The notes beneath the pieces were generated by a model. That model did no database searches. It worked only from the letters and a program-made list of their open reading frames with translations, and had not been told where the DNA came from. A DNA stretch of 64,000 nt from Taiwanofungus camphoratus (lineage: Eukaryota > Basidiomycota > Agaricomycetes > Polyporales > Taiwanofungaceae): positions 1,116,001 to 1,180,000 of the forward strand of contig CP021220.1 in the NCBI GenBank assembly GCA_003999685.1, given 5' to 3'. Below, piece by piece: positions 26,900 to 37,658 of the stretch. Position 1 is the first letter of the stretch, and every line of letters starts with the position of its first letter. Both the position numbers and the translations under genes were made by a program.

Positions 26900-27924
26900 T
26901 CCTGACCTCCTGTTCACCGGCACTTGTCGCAGGCAATCCCCTGCATCGACTTTGTATACACTTTATTTACCAAACTCTGCATGTACAACAGCTCCATATA
27001 CAAGTTAGTCCCTCTTGCAATCATACAATTATTGTTATTGCAAATTCTATCTATCTTGCGCAACGCGTTGCTGGCTCAGTTATTCGGATGAGTACTGCCC
27101 CTTCTGCCCTAACGTTGAACATTCGAGCTTCAGTGCGAGTCGGTGGACTATGACGATCGAAGTGACATTTTCAAGATTGAAACGAGAAAACCCGGGCATT
27201 GGTCGTAAAGAATGGAAACGTAGAGGATAGATGAATTGCGTTGACAATCACATCGTCGGTTATACAATTCTCGATTCAATATACTCGCGGTGCTAGAACC
27301 GGCTGATACAACGATCAATGAGTCATGCTGCCCAAACATCTGATCGAATCCAGCTCCAAGGTACAAACCCCAAATGTAGGCGCAGTTTTGAGGATCGCAT
27401 ATCTCTGGCGTCCGCGATGACACGATGCTGCAATGAGACAAAGGTCTGATATTCAGAAGGCTCCGTGTGCAAATACTACGGTGAAGGGTCAGGGTAGGTC
27501 ACAACCCTGCAGAGAGGCCACCACCGCACTAAAGCCGTCGATAAAGCAAAGAACATGAATTTGAAATCAAGCATGCCTACGACCGCCGAGGAGAATCCTT
27601 CAATATGTGACGGTGAGAGGTCGACCTGTGGGAAACACGATATCGGATGAAATCGAATTTGCCCAAATTTCAGTTGTTCTCCCGTCATGCCCAGCCGTTC
27701 TATGTAGACGAGGACTTGCGAACGAGGTGTTCCAGGCCAGCACGGTAGTACTAGTGCGGACGAACGTTCTCAGCACTCGCTGATCGTCATATCAGCCTCC
27801 GCGTGATTCGTCGATTCGTTGAAGACGTCGCAATGCGTGCGAAGGAACCATACGTGCGATCCGCATGATGACGAAAGACGTACGAGAACGATAGCGATAT
27901 GAGAAGCACGTCGGCCTTGAAATT
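26900..27924. other. Intergenic, no gene seen
   Basis: About 1 kb downstream of BLM10 holds only short unsupported frames on both strands. No repeats or RNA genes were noticed. Confidence 0.5.
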
Positions 27925-28331
27925 CTAGGCATCATCAACGGATGGCGGTTCTAGACAACGTACGAATGTGTCCACGGCCAGCTCTGTGACGTTAAACTGC
28001 AGGATTCGAAGAAGAGAACGAACGGTAAACTGGGGGATGATCTCAGGGTCACAGGCAGTGTCAAGAATATCGCACCGCTACTCCAGGCGATTACGACGGT
28101 CGTAAAGACTTCGTCAGCGAAGAGCGGGCGCATTACCACTGCGCGGTTCACCCGTCTGAAATGCGCATTTTGGATGCTCATCGCGATATGAGGTACAAGA
28201 TGCTTATCGCACAAGCGTCCTTGGAGGTGGGGCACGGTCGTTATCGACGCGGGGCAGAAGTGTTCAGCTGGCCGAAGCCTCAGACAATACTCGAGGTAGA
28301 GGAAGCTCGTGTTGGCCTTCGTCCTTCGCGG
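27925..28331 (-). CDS. Unrecognised protein, 3' exons only
   Basis: Two reverse-strand exons, 28137-28331 and 27925-28077, join in phase 0 across a 59-base GT..AG intron. They encode about 115 residues ending at a TAG. The sequence reads LYLEYCLRLRPAEHFCPA, VPHLQGRLCDKHLVPHIAM, RRVNRAVRCDILDTACDP, EIIPQFTVRSLLRILQFNV and FVRCLEPPSVDDA. It is well-formed and leucine-rich, as if helical, but I do not recognise it. The 5' part of the gene should lie between 28.4 and 29.7 kb. One candidate piece is a reverse-strand frame at 29425-29619 (VSILLLGPAQQYLARFNA, LEFQLETALEDFAQLYNN). The linking exons could not be settled. Confidence 0.4.
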
Positions 28332-30268
28332 CTAGTACGTAGGTGCAGAGCCTAAAGATCGCGGCGAACATGCATGTGACGGAGGGCCGCACAATCAGAA
28401 TGGGCTCGAACACGCGGGAAAGGCGAGGCGGTCGCACGGCAGTGTGATTTGTGCGGATGTGAGCATCGTGGAACTTAGTTCAGCTAGAACGATCCGATTA
28501 ACCAATGTGCTCGAAGGGAGGGGCATCTGTAGTGAAAAAAGGAGACCGAAATGCAGCCCAATCGGGATAACTTTGAACGGCCAGTGCAGAACGGGGACTA
28601 CCCCGCTGTAAAGAAAAGAATCCGGAAGCAACAACAGACGTTCCTGGGACTGAATATACGACACAGCGCAAACACAACAGTCCTGGGAAAAGATGAAACG
28701 AAATTTGCATATTCCGGAATTGATTACCCAGTCACACCCCGCTTCTGACTGAGGCATCTTCGGCAAGCATGCAAAGTGCAAAATGGGTGCTCGTTGTAGG
28801 TGCCACGTAGCAACCCTATGTACGTGCTCAAACGACAGGGATGGACTGCAGAATGACAATAGTGGGAGAGCCGCTGGATGTCATTGGCAACGTGACCAGA
28901 TATGGCCAATCCTGACGTGAGACCGACATAAGACAACCACGGCAATAGGGATTCTGTGATACCTTGTATTCTTCGCAATATCATCAGATCGAGAGGCAAA
29001 GTGGGTAATGGGATTGAAGGAAAAGGGACGCATAAATTGCTCTACAACGTAACGAAGACGATTCGACGAGGACACGGAAGCAATATCCCTCGGTTCCGAG
29101 AGGGTTCTCCCAGAGGGAGGAGGAGGACTGCCATATCGACGTGCCAGTTGCAAGACTTGATCTCAGCCATTGTCGACCGACGTCACCAAATGAGGCAAGG
29201 TAAGCAGGAACCCTAATCGGGCAATTTACCTCCGCCCACATCTAGACGCCGGTGGCATGCCACGTGCTGCGAGCTAAATCTCACGTGGTCGGACACGCTG
29301 CTCGTACCGATCGCGAGTCTGCTCTGAGACGAGGACACTAACGAGCACCACTAGCAGGTCTTTGCTGGTGGTGGACTTCAATGAGAGAGAGCACGCAAGG
29401 CCGACCGAATGATGGGCGGCACGATCAACGGCGTTTGACTTTTTTGGGAGTTTGCCTGCAGCGTGTAGCGTGGGAATTGTTGTATAACTGTGCGAAATCT
29501 TCAAGCGCTGTCTCGAGTTGAAACTCGAGCGTTGGCGACTGTGCTGTGGCCGCGTTGAAACGAGCGAGATATTGTTGTGCAGGACCTAGTAGTAAGATAG
29601 AGACCTGCGTGAAAGACAATTAGAGGAGAGCAGCGATGGAATCATGATACACGACGCAGGAGCGTGTTGAGGTGTGTGCTGGAGTCTGGGTGCCCCACCT
29701 TCATATAGTCGTTGGCAATCGCCGCCGCGAGAAGGGCACGTTGCAATCAAACCCTGAACTTCTTCCGTAAGGCAGGCGCAAGGCCTCTCCTCCTCTCTTT
29801 CCTCCTCGCCGCCATCCGCAGTCCACGCCCACAGAGGTCTGCTCTGTCCACCACAGGTCTCAACAGAGCTTTTAGGATCCAGTTTGCATTAACTCGACAT
29901 ATCTAAACACGCGATTCCTGAACTACAATATCCGTACAACATCACGACTCCCCAGCGCGCGGCTTCCTCCTTTTTATACCTTTCTTCCATTTTCGTCTAG
30001 ATATCCTCGTCTCTGTGCGGTTTCATCGCTTAGCCAGCGACCAAGCCGTTACAGGTCAAGGGCTGCATATCTCCCTTTCCACGTCTTCTCCGCGCGTACG
30101 ACTTGCGTTCCGTGTCCACGACATCACTTGATTATTCCTAACAATCATCATCAAGCACTTTTTTTATCGAATTGGACGTGTCATCACCATCTTATACTTA
30201 ACCTCGTAAGCCAGCAGTCTCCAATACCTTCACTCCCGTCAATGCTGATTGCACCGTGGCAGATTTAA
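28332..30268. other. Unresolved region: 5' part of a reverse gene and promoter of the CCCH gene
   Basis: Overlapping open frames on the reverse strand between 28.4 and 29.7 kb suggest further exons of the unrecognised gene to the left, but no unique joining was found. The last 500 bases are pyrimidine-rich and look like the leader and promoter of the CCCH gene. Confidence 0.4.
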
Positions 30269-32961
30269 ATGATCCACGAAGCAGTCACGAATTCTTCACC
30301 CAACTCAACGACTTTCTTCTCTCACAGTTCTGAAGACGTCATCTCATCAAGTCACCCCAAATCCACCAGTAATCTGAGTTCTGGTTCCAGGGAGATGTTG
30401 GCACATCCTCGTAGAGGGCCTTCTGGTCGAATCTCAAAACGTGCGCTATTTTTGTTGCTATCGCTTGAGTTGCAAAACTGACCGCTGCCACCTTTCAGCC
30501 GACTTGTCGGAGCGCAGCGTGATTACGCCCGCAAATGGGGCTGGCCGTTGGCGATTCAACGGGAACGGCCAGCTCATAGATTCTACGTCAGCAGATTGGG
30601 ATCTGGCCGACGAAATTGTCAAGTTGCAGATCGGTGCTGACGGTGACGAAAGTGAGCATCAAATGCGCACTCCTCCACAATCGAAATCCGCAGTTTCTGT
30701 GATCCAATTGCATGAGACGTCTCCTTTGGAAACCGCATCTGAGACTAGCATTGACTCTGGCTCGTCTACTGCTTTGGATCAACGAGTCAATCTCGCTTCC
30801 CATTCGCGCGAATCATCGGCAGACAGTAGTACTTCTGCTTTGTCATCTGCAAGTCAGACACTGCGGGCCTCACCGTTGACGCCTCTCAAGATCGGCTCTA
30901 TGGGCGAGTCTAGGAACAGACCACATTCATACAGTGGAGGGCTCTCTAGCACAGATCTCACGCGTCTGCAGCAAGCGGGCGGCAGTCCCGGCAGTAAAGG
31001 CGAGTGGTCCTCACCCAATGATACTCCAGAGAGGCAGCAACAAGTGGAGCAGCCGACATATCCTTCCTTGGCTGCGCATTCCGGCGCCGCTGCCCGTCCG
31101 CAGGAGCAACAGTATATGTCACAACAGAACCACCATGTTTCTCGTCCCGAAGATTTTCAAGTGGATTATCAGATGCAACAGCGCCAGTTCAGTCCTCTCT
31201 CGCAGGGGCCCGCAATGGGGCCCGCTGGCACCGCACAGCCCTTCGTTCCCGGCCGACCTGCTAATGTGGCCACGAGCATGCCTTACCGGCAGCCACCAAG
31301 AGGCTTCAACCCGCCACCTGTTCTTCAGAGTCCGACCAATTTCGGCTATCCCGCGCCACTGCATCCCACGCCCATGCCCATCAATAATTCACAACAGCAG
31401 CTGTATGACATGATGATTCCCACACCGCCGATTGAGAATCCTGCTATGGCCCGTCTGCAGCAGCAGCAGCCTGGAGTCTTTCGTGGGGCGCATCAGCATT
31501 CGGCGTCGGACCCTGCGTCGCTGCGGGACCCGGCCGCCCTCGCGCTGCTCAATAACAATATACAAGCATTTGCTGCGAGCCAGATGTACCCACCTGCAAT
31601 GCCGCCCCCGGCAGCGCTCCAGATGTTCGCAAGTCAATTTTATGGCGCGCCGCAGGAGGCATATCCATCGCCTGACCTTGCAGCAGCGCAGATGATGGTA
31701 CGACTACAACAACAGTATACGGGCGCGTATGGTGTGCCGGTCCCGACGCAGAACGTGTCCGCCGCTGCTCCTGCCTCAAGCAATGGCTCGGGACCTGAGG
31801 GATCTCCCGGCAACGGTCCTAGCGCGAACAACCGCAAGCTAGGATTGTACAAGACGGAGTTGTGCAGAAGCTGGGAGGAGAAAGGTAGCTGTAGGTACGG
31901 TGCCAAGTGCCAGTTCGCACACGGAGAAGAAGAGCTGCGCAAAGTTCAGCGCCACCCCAAGGTTGGGCCCTTGTTAGGTCTTCGAGTACTTCATTTGCTA
32001 ACTATTTGCAATTCTTGATTAGTACAAAACGGAAATATGTAGGGTGAGTCGGTTCTAGCCTGTCGAAGTGCGACGGTGCTAATATGGGTTTTATGCGCAG
32101 ACGTTCTGGGTGTCTGGCTCGTGCCCCTATGGAAAGAGGTGTTGCTTCATTCACACCGAGCTTCCTGCTTCTGGGGCGCCTCCTGGCGCGGACGGAGCTC
32201 CGCCGCCGACCAATCCTGATGGGCGTGCTCGTTCAGCGAGCACAAACAGCGATCCCAACGAAGTCTCAAGCTCTTCCCTTCTAGCTAGAATCTCCGCGAA
32301 GCGTACTCAAGAAGGAACGATTAATTCCAATACAGGTAGCGCCAGTACGACTCCCCCATCCAGTGGCTTCCAGATCAATGGGCGCCCTGGTGCGTTACGC
32401 GTGGATACCTCTGTCTTGGAACCAGCTGTTAGTGCCAAGCAAAATAAGTCGGCGTACCCCACATTCGCGCACAATGGTATCCTACTTCCTGCTGGGGAGG
32501 AAGCCACCGCCAGATCTCCTGGTCCCGTGACTGCTGGTCCGGATTTCGGCAGACATGCAAGTTCCAGATTGGATATAGTAGGCTCTCATGTACGTCTCCC
32601 GTTATCGATATTACGATGTTTGCTTACCTGGTGACCGGGTCAGCAGCGGATTGGCAAGAACAATTCCGCGAACCCTAATGTTCGCCACTCATTCAACGGG
32701 AGCGACATTCAGCTCGACTTCAGCGCTACTCCCACGGCGACGAATGTCCCGTCGCAGCTCGGGGCGGACGCGCCCAGAAGTTCGGCCCGCATCAATGGAC
32801 ATGTACGTTCCGGGAGTGCTGGCAATTGGGGAAGCGCAACTCGTAACAGCCATTTCACTGCATACCCTCTTTCGTCTATCCCTGGTGGAGAAATGAAGAC
32901 AAATTCCCCTTGGGCTGAGTACTCCGTAGGTTCCCTTCTCGCGGAAAAAAATTGGGCCTGA
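30269..32961 (+). CDS. Tandem CCCH zinc-finger RNA-binding protein (TTP/Zfs1/Cth type)
   Basis: Exons: 30269-30440, 30499-31961, 32023-32043, 32101-32589 and 32644-32961, giving 820 residues. Two fingers fit C-x8-C-x5-C-x3-[21 protein letters not shown] with CQFAH, then [20 protein letters not shown] with CCFIH. The lead-in YKTE(L/I)CR before each finger is the signature of the tristetraprolin family, which binds AU-rich elements in mRNA 3' ends and recruits decay factors. The second finger is put together from three exons, one of only 21 bases. The long N-terminal region is rich in Ser, Pro and Gln with Gln runs (LQQQQP), and the C-terminal tail is low complexity. Yeast relatives act in mating, iron or stress responses. 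The role here is inferred only from family. Confidence 0.92.
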
Positions 32962-33477
32962 GTTAAGGTTCTGATCATTGCTGCAACCTCTGGACGCAGG
33001 AAACTTCTGGAAGGTGATGTCGGTTTTCATATGTTTGGCATGGACAGATACGATCGATGTCTTGTTCTCTCGTTCCACTACGAAGATACAGGTCTCGTCA
33101 TGCCTTCTTATCACTCGAGTTTGAACTCGCTCATTCTCTCTCCATCTTCCTTCCACATGTTCATTAGTGCTTTCCTCTTTGATTATTGACCTGCTCGTCC
33201 CATTGCTCAGCTGCTCATCTCGTCGAAACCAGTTTGACTTATTCTCTTGACACTCGGATAGTTTCACATCATCCTGTCCACATCTCACTCGATCGTCAAC
33301 ACATGTTTATCTTATAAAGTCAATACATTACGCTTGCGTTTCCTGCATAGGCGTCTCTGTAGATGTGTTAAGAATAGCATTGCGAATGAAAGAATGGATA
33401 CAATGACATACATATGTAGCAATGAAATGGTAGGGTAGATCAGATCTCCAGGGTGTGTGTGTGTATAGTACAATGGA
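32962..33477. other. Intergenic between convergent genes, short GT repeat
   Basis: The 516-bp gap between convergent genes holds 3' flanks. A (GT)6 run lies at 33453-33464. No gene is seen. Confidence 0.55.
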
Positions 33478-35093
33478 TTACGCTGACAGCCCTAAAGCAC
33501 GGATTTCCCTGCGGAACCCATCCATCCTACACTGAGCATAACCGAGGTAGTCAAACTCCGGTTCCCCATCCCTGCCTTCAATAAACTCTCGGGCTTGGAC
33601 AACCCCCCAGACCGCCCACATGGCATGCGATGCAGGACTCCAAGCTTGGACCTGGTCTTCCAGCTTCTGCATTTCAACCTCTAACAGCTCATCGGAAAGA
33701 CGTCCAGGTTGCATGGTGGCCGACGAAGTACTAGCCCGGGGGACGTGGGCAAGGTAAGCTCGGTAGTAGTTGCGGCGCTCTCCTATAGAAGGGTACAACG
33801 CTGGGTTAAGCATATGTGGTGTTTCTGAATGATAGTTCGCAGTCCATTCATGGAAGTGATTCGCGATGTCAAAGGCTGCAGGATTGGGTGACGCATATTC
33901 AAAATCAACGACAATGATCTGTAATGTAATATGTAAGATCAGCATGAATATGTAGCAGCGCAGATCATCTTTCGTAATTACCTGACGATGCTCTGGTAAG
34001 CCTTCTTTAAGGGTCTTCAACCTCAACAGGTTCCCATACTGTGTATCATTGTGCGCAAATACTCGTTTGCTCGGACCCTCTCTTCCTTCTTTCTCGTGTA
34101 GCCAATGCGTATACTGCTCCCACTCCTTTCCGAAGGTATCCAGATCTAGACGCTGTCGAGCCATCGCTGGAGCTGACGGTAACGCAAGGACCTCGAGCGC
34201 AAGGCCCAGCCAGGACTTTACGTTCTTCTCCGCTGCAGATTGCCATCCTTTACGGCTGCCGTCTGAAAGAAGCGCCTCCTCGACAGCCTCGATGCTTACT
34301 CCGTGAAGCTCAGCCATGCGCGCGCCTATCCAGGAACTGATCTTCTTGTCCCGCAGATCGGCAGCAGTGAGAGTAATGGAGTCAAAGTACTCCTCGACGC
34401 GTCCATTCTCGAAGGTGCCGTATACACGAGGCCCTATGCGGTATTGTGACGAAAGTACATGGAGAGTGTGTAGTTCTCGCGGACGAGAGATCAACGAGCC
34501 CGAAGATGGCCCATAAATGCGAAGTAAGAGGATGCGGGTGCCCGGAACAGCAGGACACGATATGAAAAATACGGCATTTGTGAGGGACCCTGATACTTTG
34601 TGTATTTTGATGTTCCTTGGGGTGATCTCAGGGTGGGTCCAAGATGGCGCCCTGACTGAATGGAGAATGTCGAGTAGTTGTGATGCAAAGTGATTGGACT
34701 TGTATCGTCTGTGTGAAAAAAAGCCGTAAGTATAAGAAAAGTAGAGACCGCGACTATTCTCAGACCAGGATAGACATTTCCTTCCTGTTCCGCGACTCGT
34801 CAGCTTGCTGGTGAAGCACCAGCGCAAGCGTGAGACCAAGACGGGGATGCTCACCGTGCTTCTAGTCTAATATCGGAGTGCCGCAGGCCTTCTACCCTGA
34901 CAACATCTACGTCACCATCCTCGAATGGGATCGATAGGGAAGACATAGAGTAGGCCGGGGATGACCCGAGAGTCACATTGTCGCCCATGCTCTGCAAGGA
35001 AGTGGCTGAGCCCTCACGCGACGACAAGGGAGATCGTCCGTAATGAGCCAGAGAGGGCGTTGAGGCCGATTCTAGACCAATAGTGGGTGCCAT
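33478..35093 (-). CDS. Choline/ethanolamine kinase
   Basis: Three exons on the reverse strand, 34855-35093, 33982-34708 and 33478-33918, give 468 residues. The enzyme phosphorylates choline or ethanolamine with ATP, the first step of the Kennedy pathway for phosphatidylcholine and phosphatidylethanolamine. Evidence includes KVSGSLTNAVFFISCP with the ATP-binding loop, the Brenner motif FAHNDTQYGNLLRL with catalytic Asp and Asn, and the choline-kinase motif VVDFEYASPNPAAFDIANHF with the Mg-binding Asp and the FEYA box. The N-terminus is Ser-rich and probably disordered. The first intron is long for this window (146 bases). The second intron has no stop and stays in frame, so its removal is inferred from the family sequence. 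Choline versus ethanolamine preference cannot be read. Confidence 0.92.
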
Positions 35094-35364
35094 CTTGCTT
35101 TGTGCAGTCAACGAAGCGAATCGAGGCCAGGTGATCACGCTGAGCAGCTGGTGGAATAGGGATGTCGAGTGACCGGATGAAGTTGACAAGGTGGCCATTC
35201 AAATGATCAGTTGTTGTTTCTGTGCTGTCGTTTACAATGAGGAGAGCCTTGGATTTGTTGGTAGATGGAAGGAGAAAGACTGGATGTAAAGAGTCACACG
35301 ACAGCCTGACATGAGCGTCGGACTCGTGTGCGAGAAGAGCCTCCGCAATATCACGCGCGACCAT
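35014..35364 (-). CDS. Possible small protein overlapping the choline kinase 5' end
   Basis: A 116-codon reverse-strand frame starts at 35364 (MVARDIAEALLAHESDAHV, RLSCDSLHPVFLLPS, LVNFIRSLDIPIPPAA) and overlaps choline kinase exon 1 in another frame. Its composition looks protein-like. It has no family I know, and it could equally be upstream leader sequence of the kinase transcript or a broken exon. Confidence 0.25.
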   Translation of the reverse strand: MVARDIAEALLAHESDAHVRLSCDSLHPVFLLPSTNKSKALLIVNDSTETTTDHLNGHLVNFIRSLDIPIPPAAQRDHLASIRFVDCTKQDGTHYWSRIGLNALSGSLRTISLVVA

Positions 35365-37658
35365 TTATCTATCTCTACGATTCAAGCAGATAACATTCGA
35401 TCTCGGATACAGTGCGTGAGTGTGAACGGGCATAACTCTGGCATCCCCTTCAGAACAACAAGCTTCCAACAATGTTCCGTGTAAGTGAACTGAATACGGT
35501 ACATAAAATGACCTCTTTTTTTTTTTTGCAATTGAGTAGTTGTTTGGTTCTGTTGTACTGCTTATCGGCGAGGCCAGCAGTATTACTTCCAAATCCACTT
35601 GTTCCGCGTTCATAACGCCTTTCATGATTGAATTGGCCTCCAGATTCTTGTCGACCTCCGGACCGTAGCGTCTGGAGATAGGAGCAGAAGTAAGTTGAAT
35701 TGCCCCTGTAGATACGTGTGCGCAGTACTGCCATGATTACCGTGGTTGCTTCACAACCTAAGAAATATTGCCTTTTCTTGTGGCGCTTTCTCCCCATATG
35801 ACTTCTTGAATACTCAGCGGCAGAGTATTATCGGTTCCTGAGATCGATCTTGTTTACCCCCTTCTGAAGGGAGTCGGTATCCACGGTTTTTCTTCGTCTA
35901 TAGTACTGATCAAGTCAAGCCTTGGGTTCAAGGTGTGTTCCGTTCTGACTCCTGACTAACTGCTTAACCTTAATTTAGTCCTCAGATACAATGGACTCTG
36001 TTAGACGTCCGACGTGGACGATGATCCGTTGCGAGTGCCTATCAGTCCGTCAAGTTTTCCGAACTATCGATATTGCGAAGATTGCGGACAGCCGGGCCGA
36101 GGAGGGGTCCGACACACCAGGGCGAGGTCTTCAATGACTGGATCGTCCCAGGGTCAACGGGAAACAAAAGTAGGTGCGGTGTGAGCTTATGCTACGTGTA
36201 TTGCATGTAATGGTGGCTTGAGCGTGCTCTCGGCACTCTGATTGACTGCTTCTGGCCTGATTTTGGCCTAAGTGATTCAGTTCGACCTGAAGGGGCCATT
36301 TGGAACAGCTTGGGAGTTAGCAATGAAGGTAGGGATGCAGTTTTGAAAATTGAAGTGTATGGCATGTATTTTTCCGTTCATTCAATTGGTTTGACTTCTG
36401 ATCTTCCATCTTAGTCTTTAATTAAAGCCATATCAGTCGGTCCAATAGCTCAAGTTATACAGCGCCACCGAGCATAGATGCTGCGATCACATGTAATCTG
36501 ATATTCCCATCCTGAACGTGCCTACTGTCGATGTTGATCTAGTCCTCGCCGTGGTATGTGAACATATTTTAACCCGCCATTTTTATTCTTGACTAAGAAG
36601 TTCCCGGTCTGACTTCAGACCTTCAGTTATCACCAAGGTCGACGACGAATGTGGGGGTTTTTCGCAAATAAGTCACGTTCTGAGTATCATGTGAGGTGAA
36701 GTCTCTCATGCAGCACGACAACATGGCTCTACTAGCCCCTTTCCAAAGCTTCCGAGGGGAGTATGGGGTCGGAACCGGACGTGAAAGACGTAATTCCTCG
36801 ACGGGATCGTTTGTCGCACTTCTTCAGAGCGCAGTATCTCCCTCCATTCTCTCATAGGGATGTTCTTCAACTTCCCGTTCCGAAACATTATCTTGATCCC
36901 AATCTGAAGAAGTGCTCTGCATTCGGCAAGTGCGTATGCGCTGGTCGCATCAGGAAGGCTAGACCTGATGATCGTCTTCAAGTCATTGATTACTGGTAAG
37001 GTGAAAGACTTGTGCCGTTTAAGTTTGCACGCGTTCATCTTCGCGGAAGAGCCACGAAGGAAATGTTCTCGGTTTTCTTGCCAGCGTTCTGATACTCACT
37101 TTCGCTTGTACTTTTCTCCGAGGACAAGTGCTCTAGCGAGCGGTTCATTCAAGCTCTGCTAAACAAGATCGCGTAGCCAGGCGTTCATTGACAGGCACCA
37201 ATTCAGTAATCCAATCAATCTATGATGAGCCATGAGCGATGATTATCGAGGTCGCAAATTCTGGATTTTGGCTTGAAGCCAACGAAAAGTAACATTAACG
37301 CATCTCGTAGTTTCTGCGGAGTCCTAGCACTGGTCGGCAATGTTGGTGCGAATGTTGAAGAATACGATTGGTTAGGTGGTTGCATGCCGAGCAATGCCGG
37401 TATTTGGATGATAAATAACGGGGAACACGAACGCGTCTATCGTTTTTTTGTTGGCTGTAAGCTTTCCCCCCGTGAATGCTCCCGACTCATCTAAACTGTT
37501 TACAGTCTCAACGCCCTGGTCTTCTGGAATGTTGCATGCGTCTAGACCCTCTGTCTCCTGGTATAATTACAACTTACGTAACTACATGTAAATCGCAATA
37601 AAGATATCGCAAGACGGGAAGGGTAGGTCCATGAGGTGCAACAGCGGTCAGCTAACGC
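35365..37658. other. Gene-poor stretch, 2.3 kb
   Basis: No gene could be supported on either strand. A 12-base T run lies near 35516. A 110-codon reverse frame at 36706-37038 has no recognisable motif. Base composition is even and no long repeats were noticed. Confidence 0.5.

Noticed and set aside
36706-37038. 110-codon reverse frame
   Set aside because: Composition is not distinctive and it joins to no neighbouring exon.
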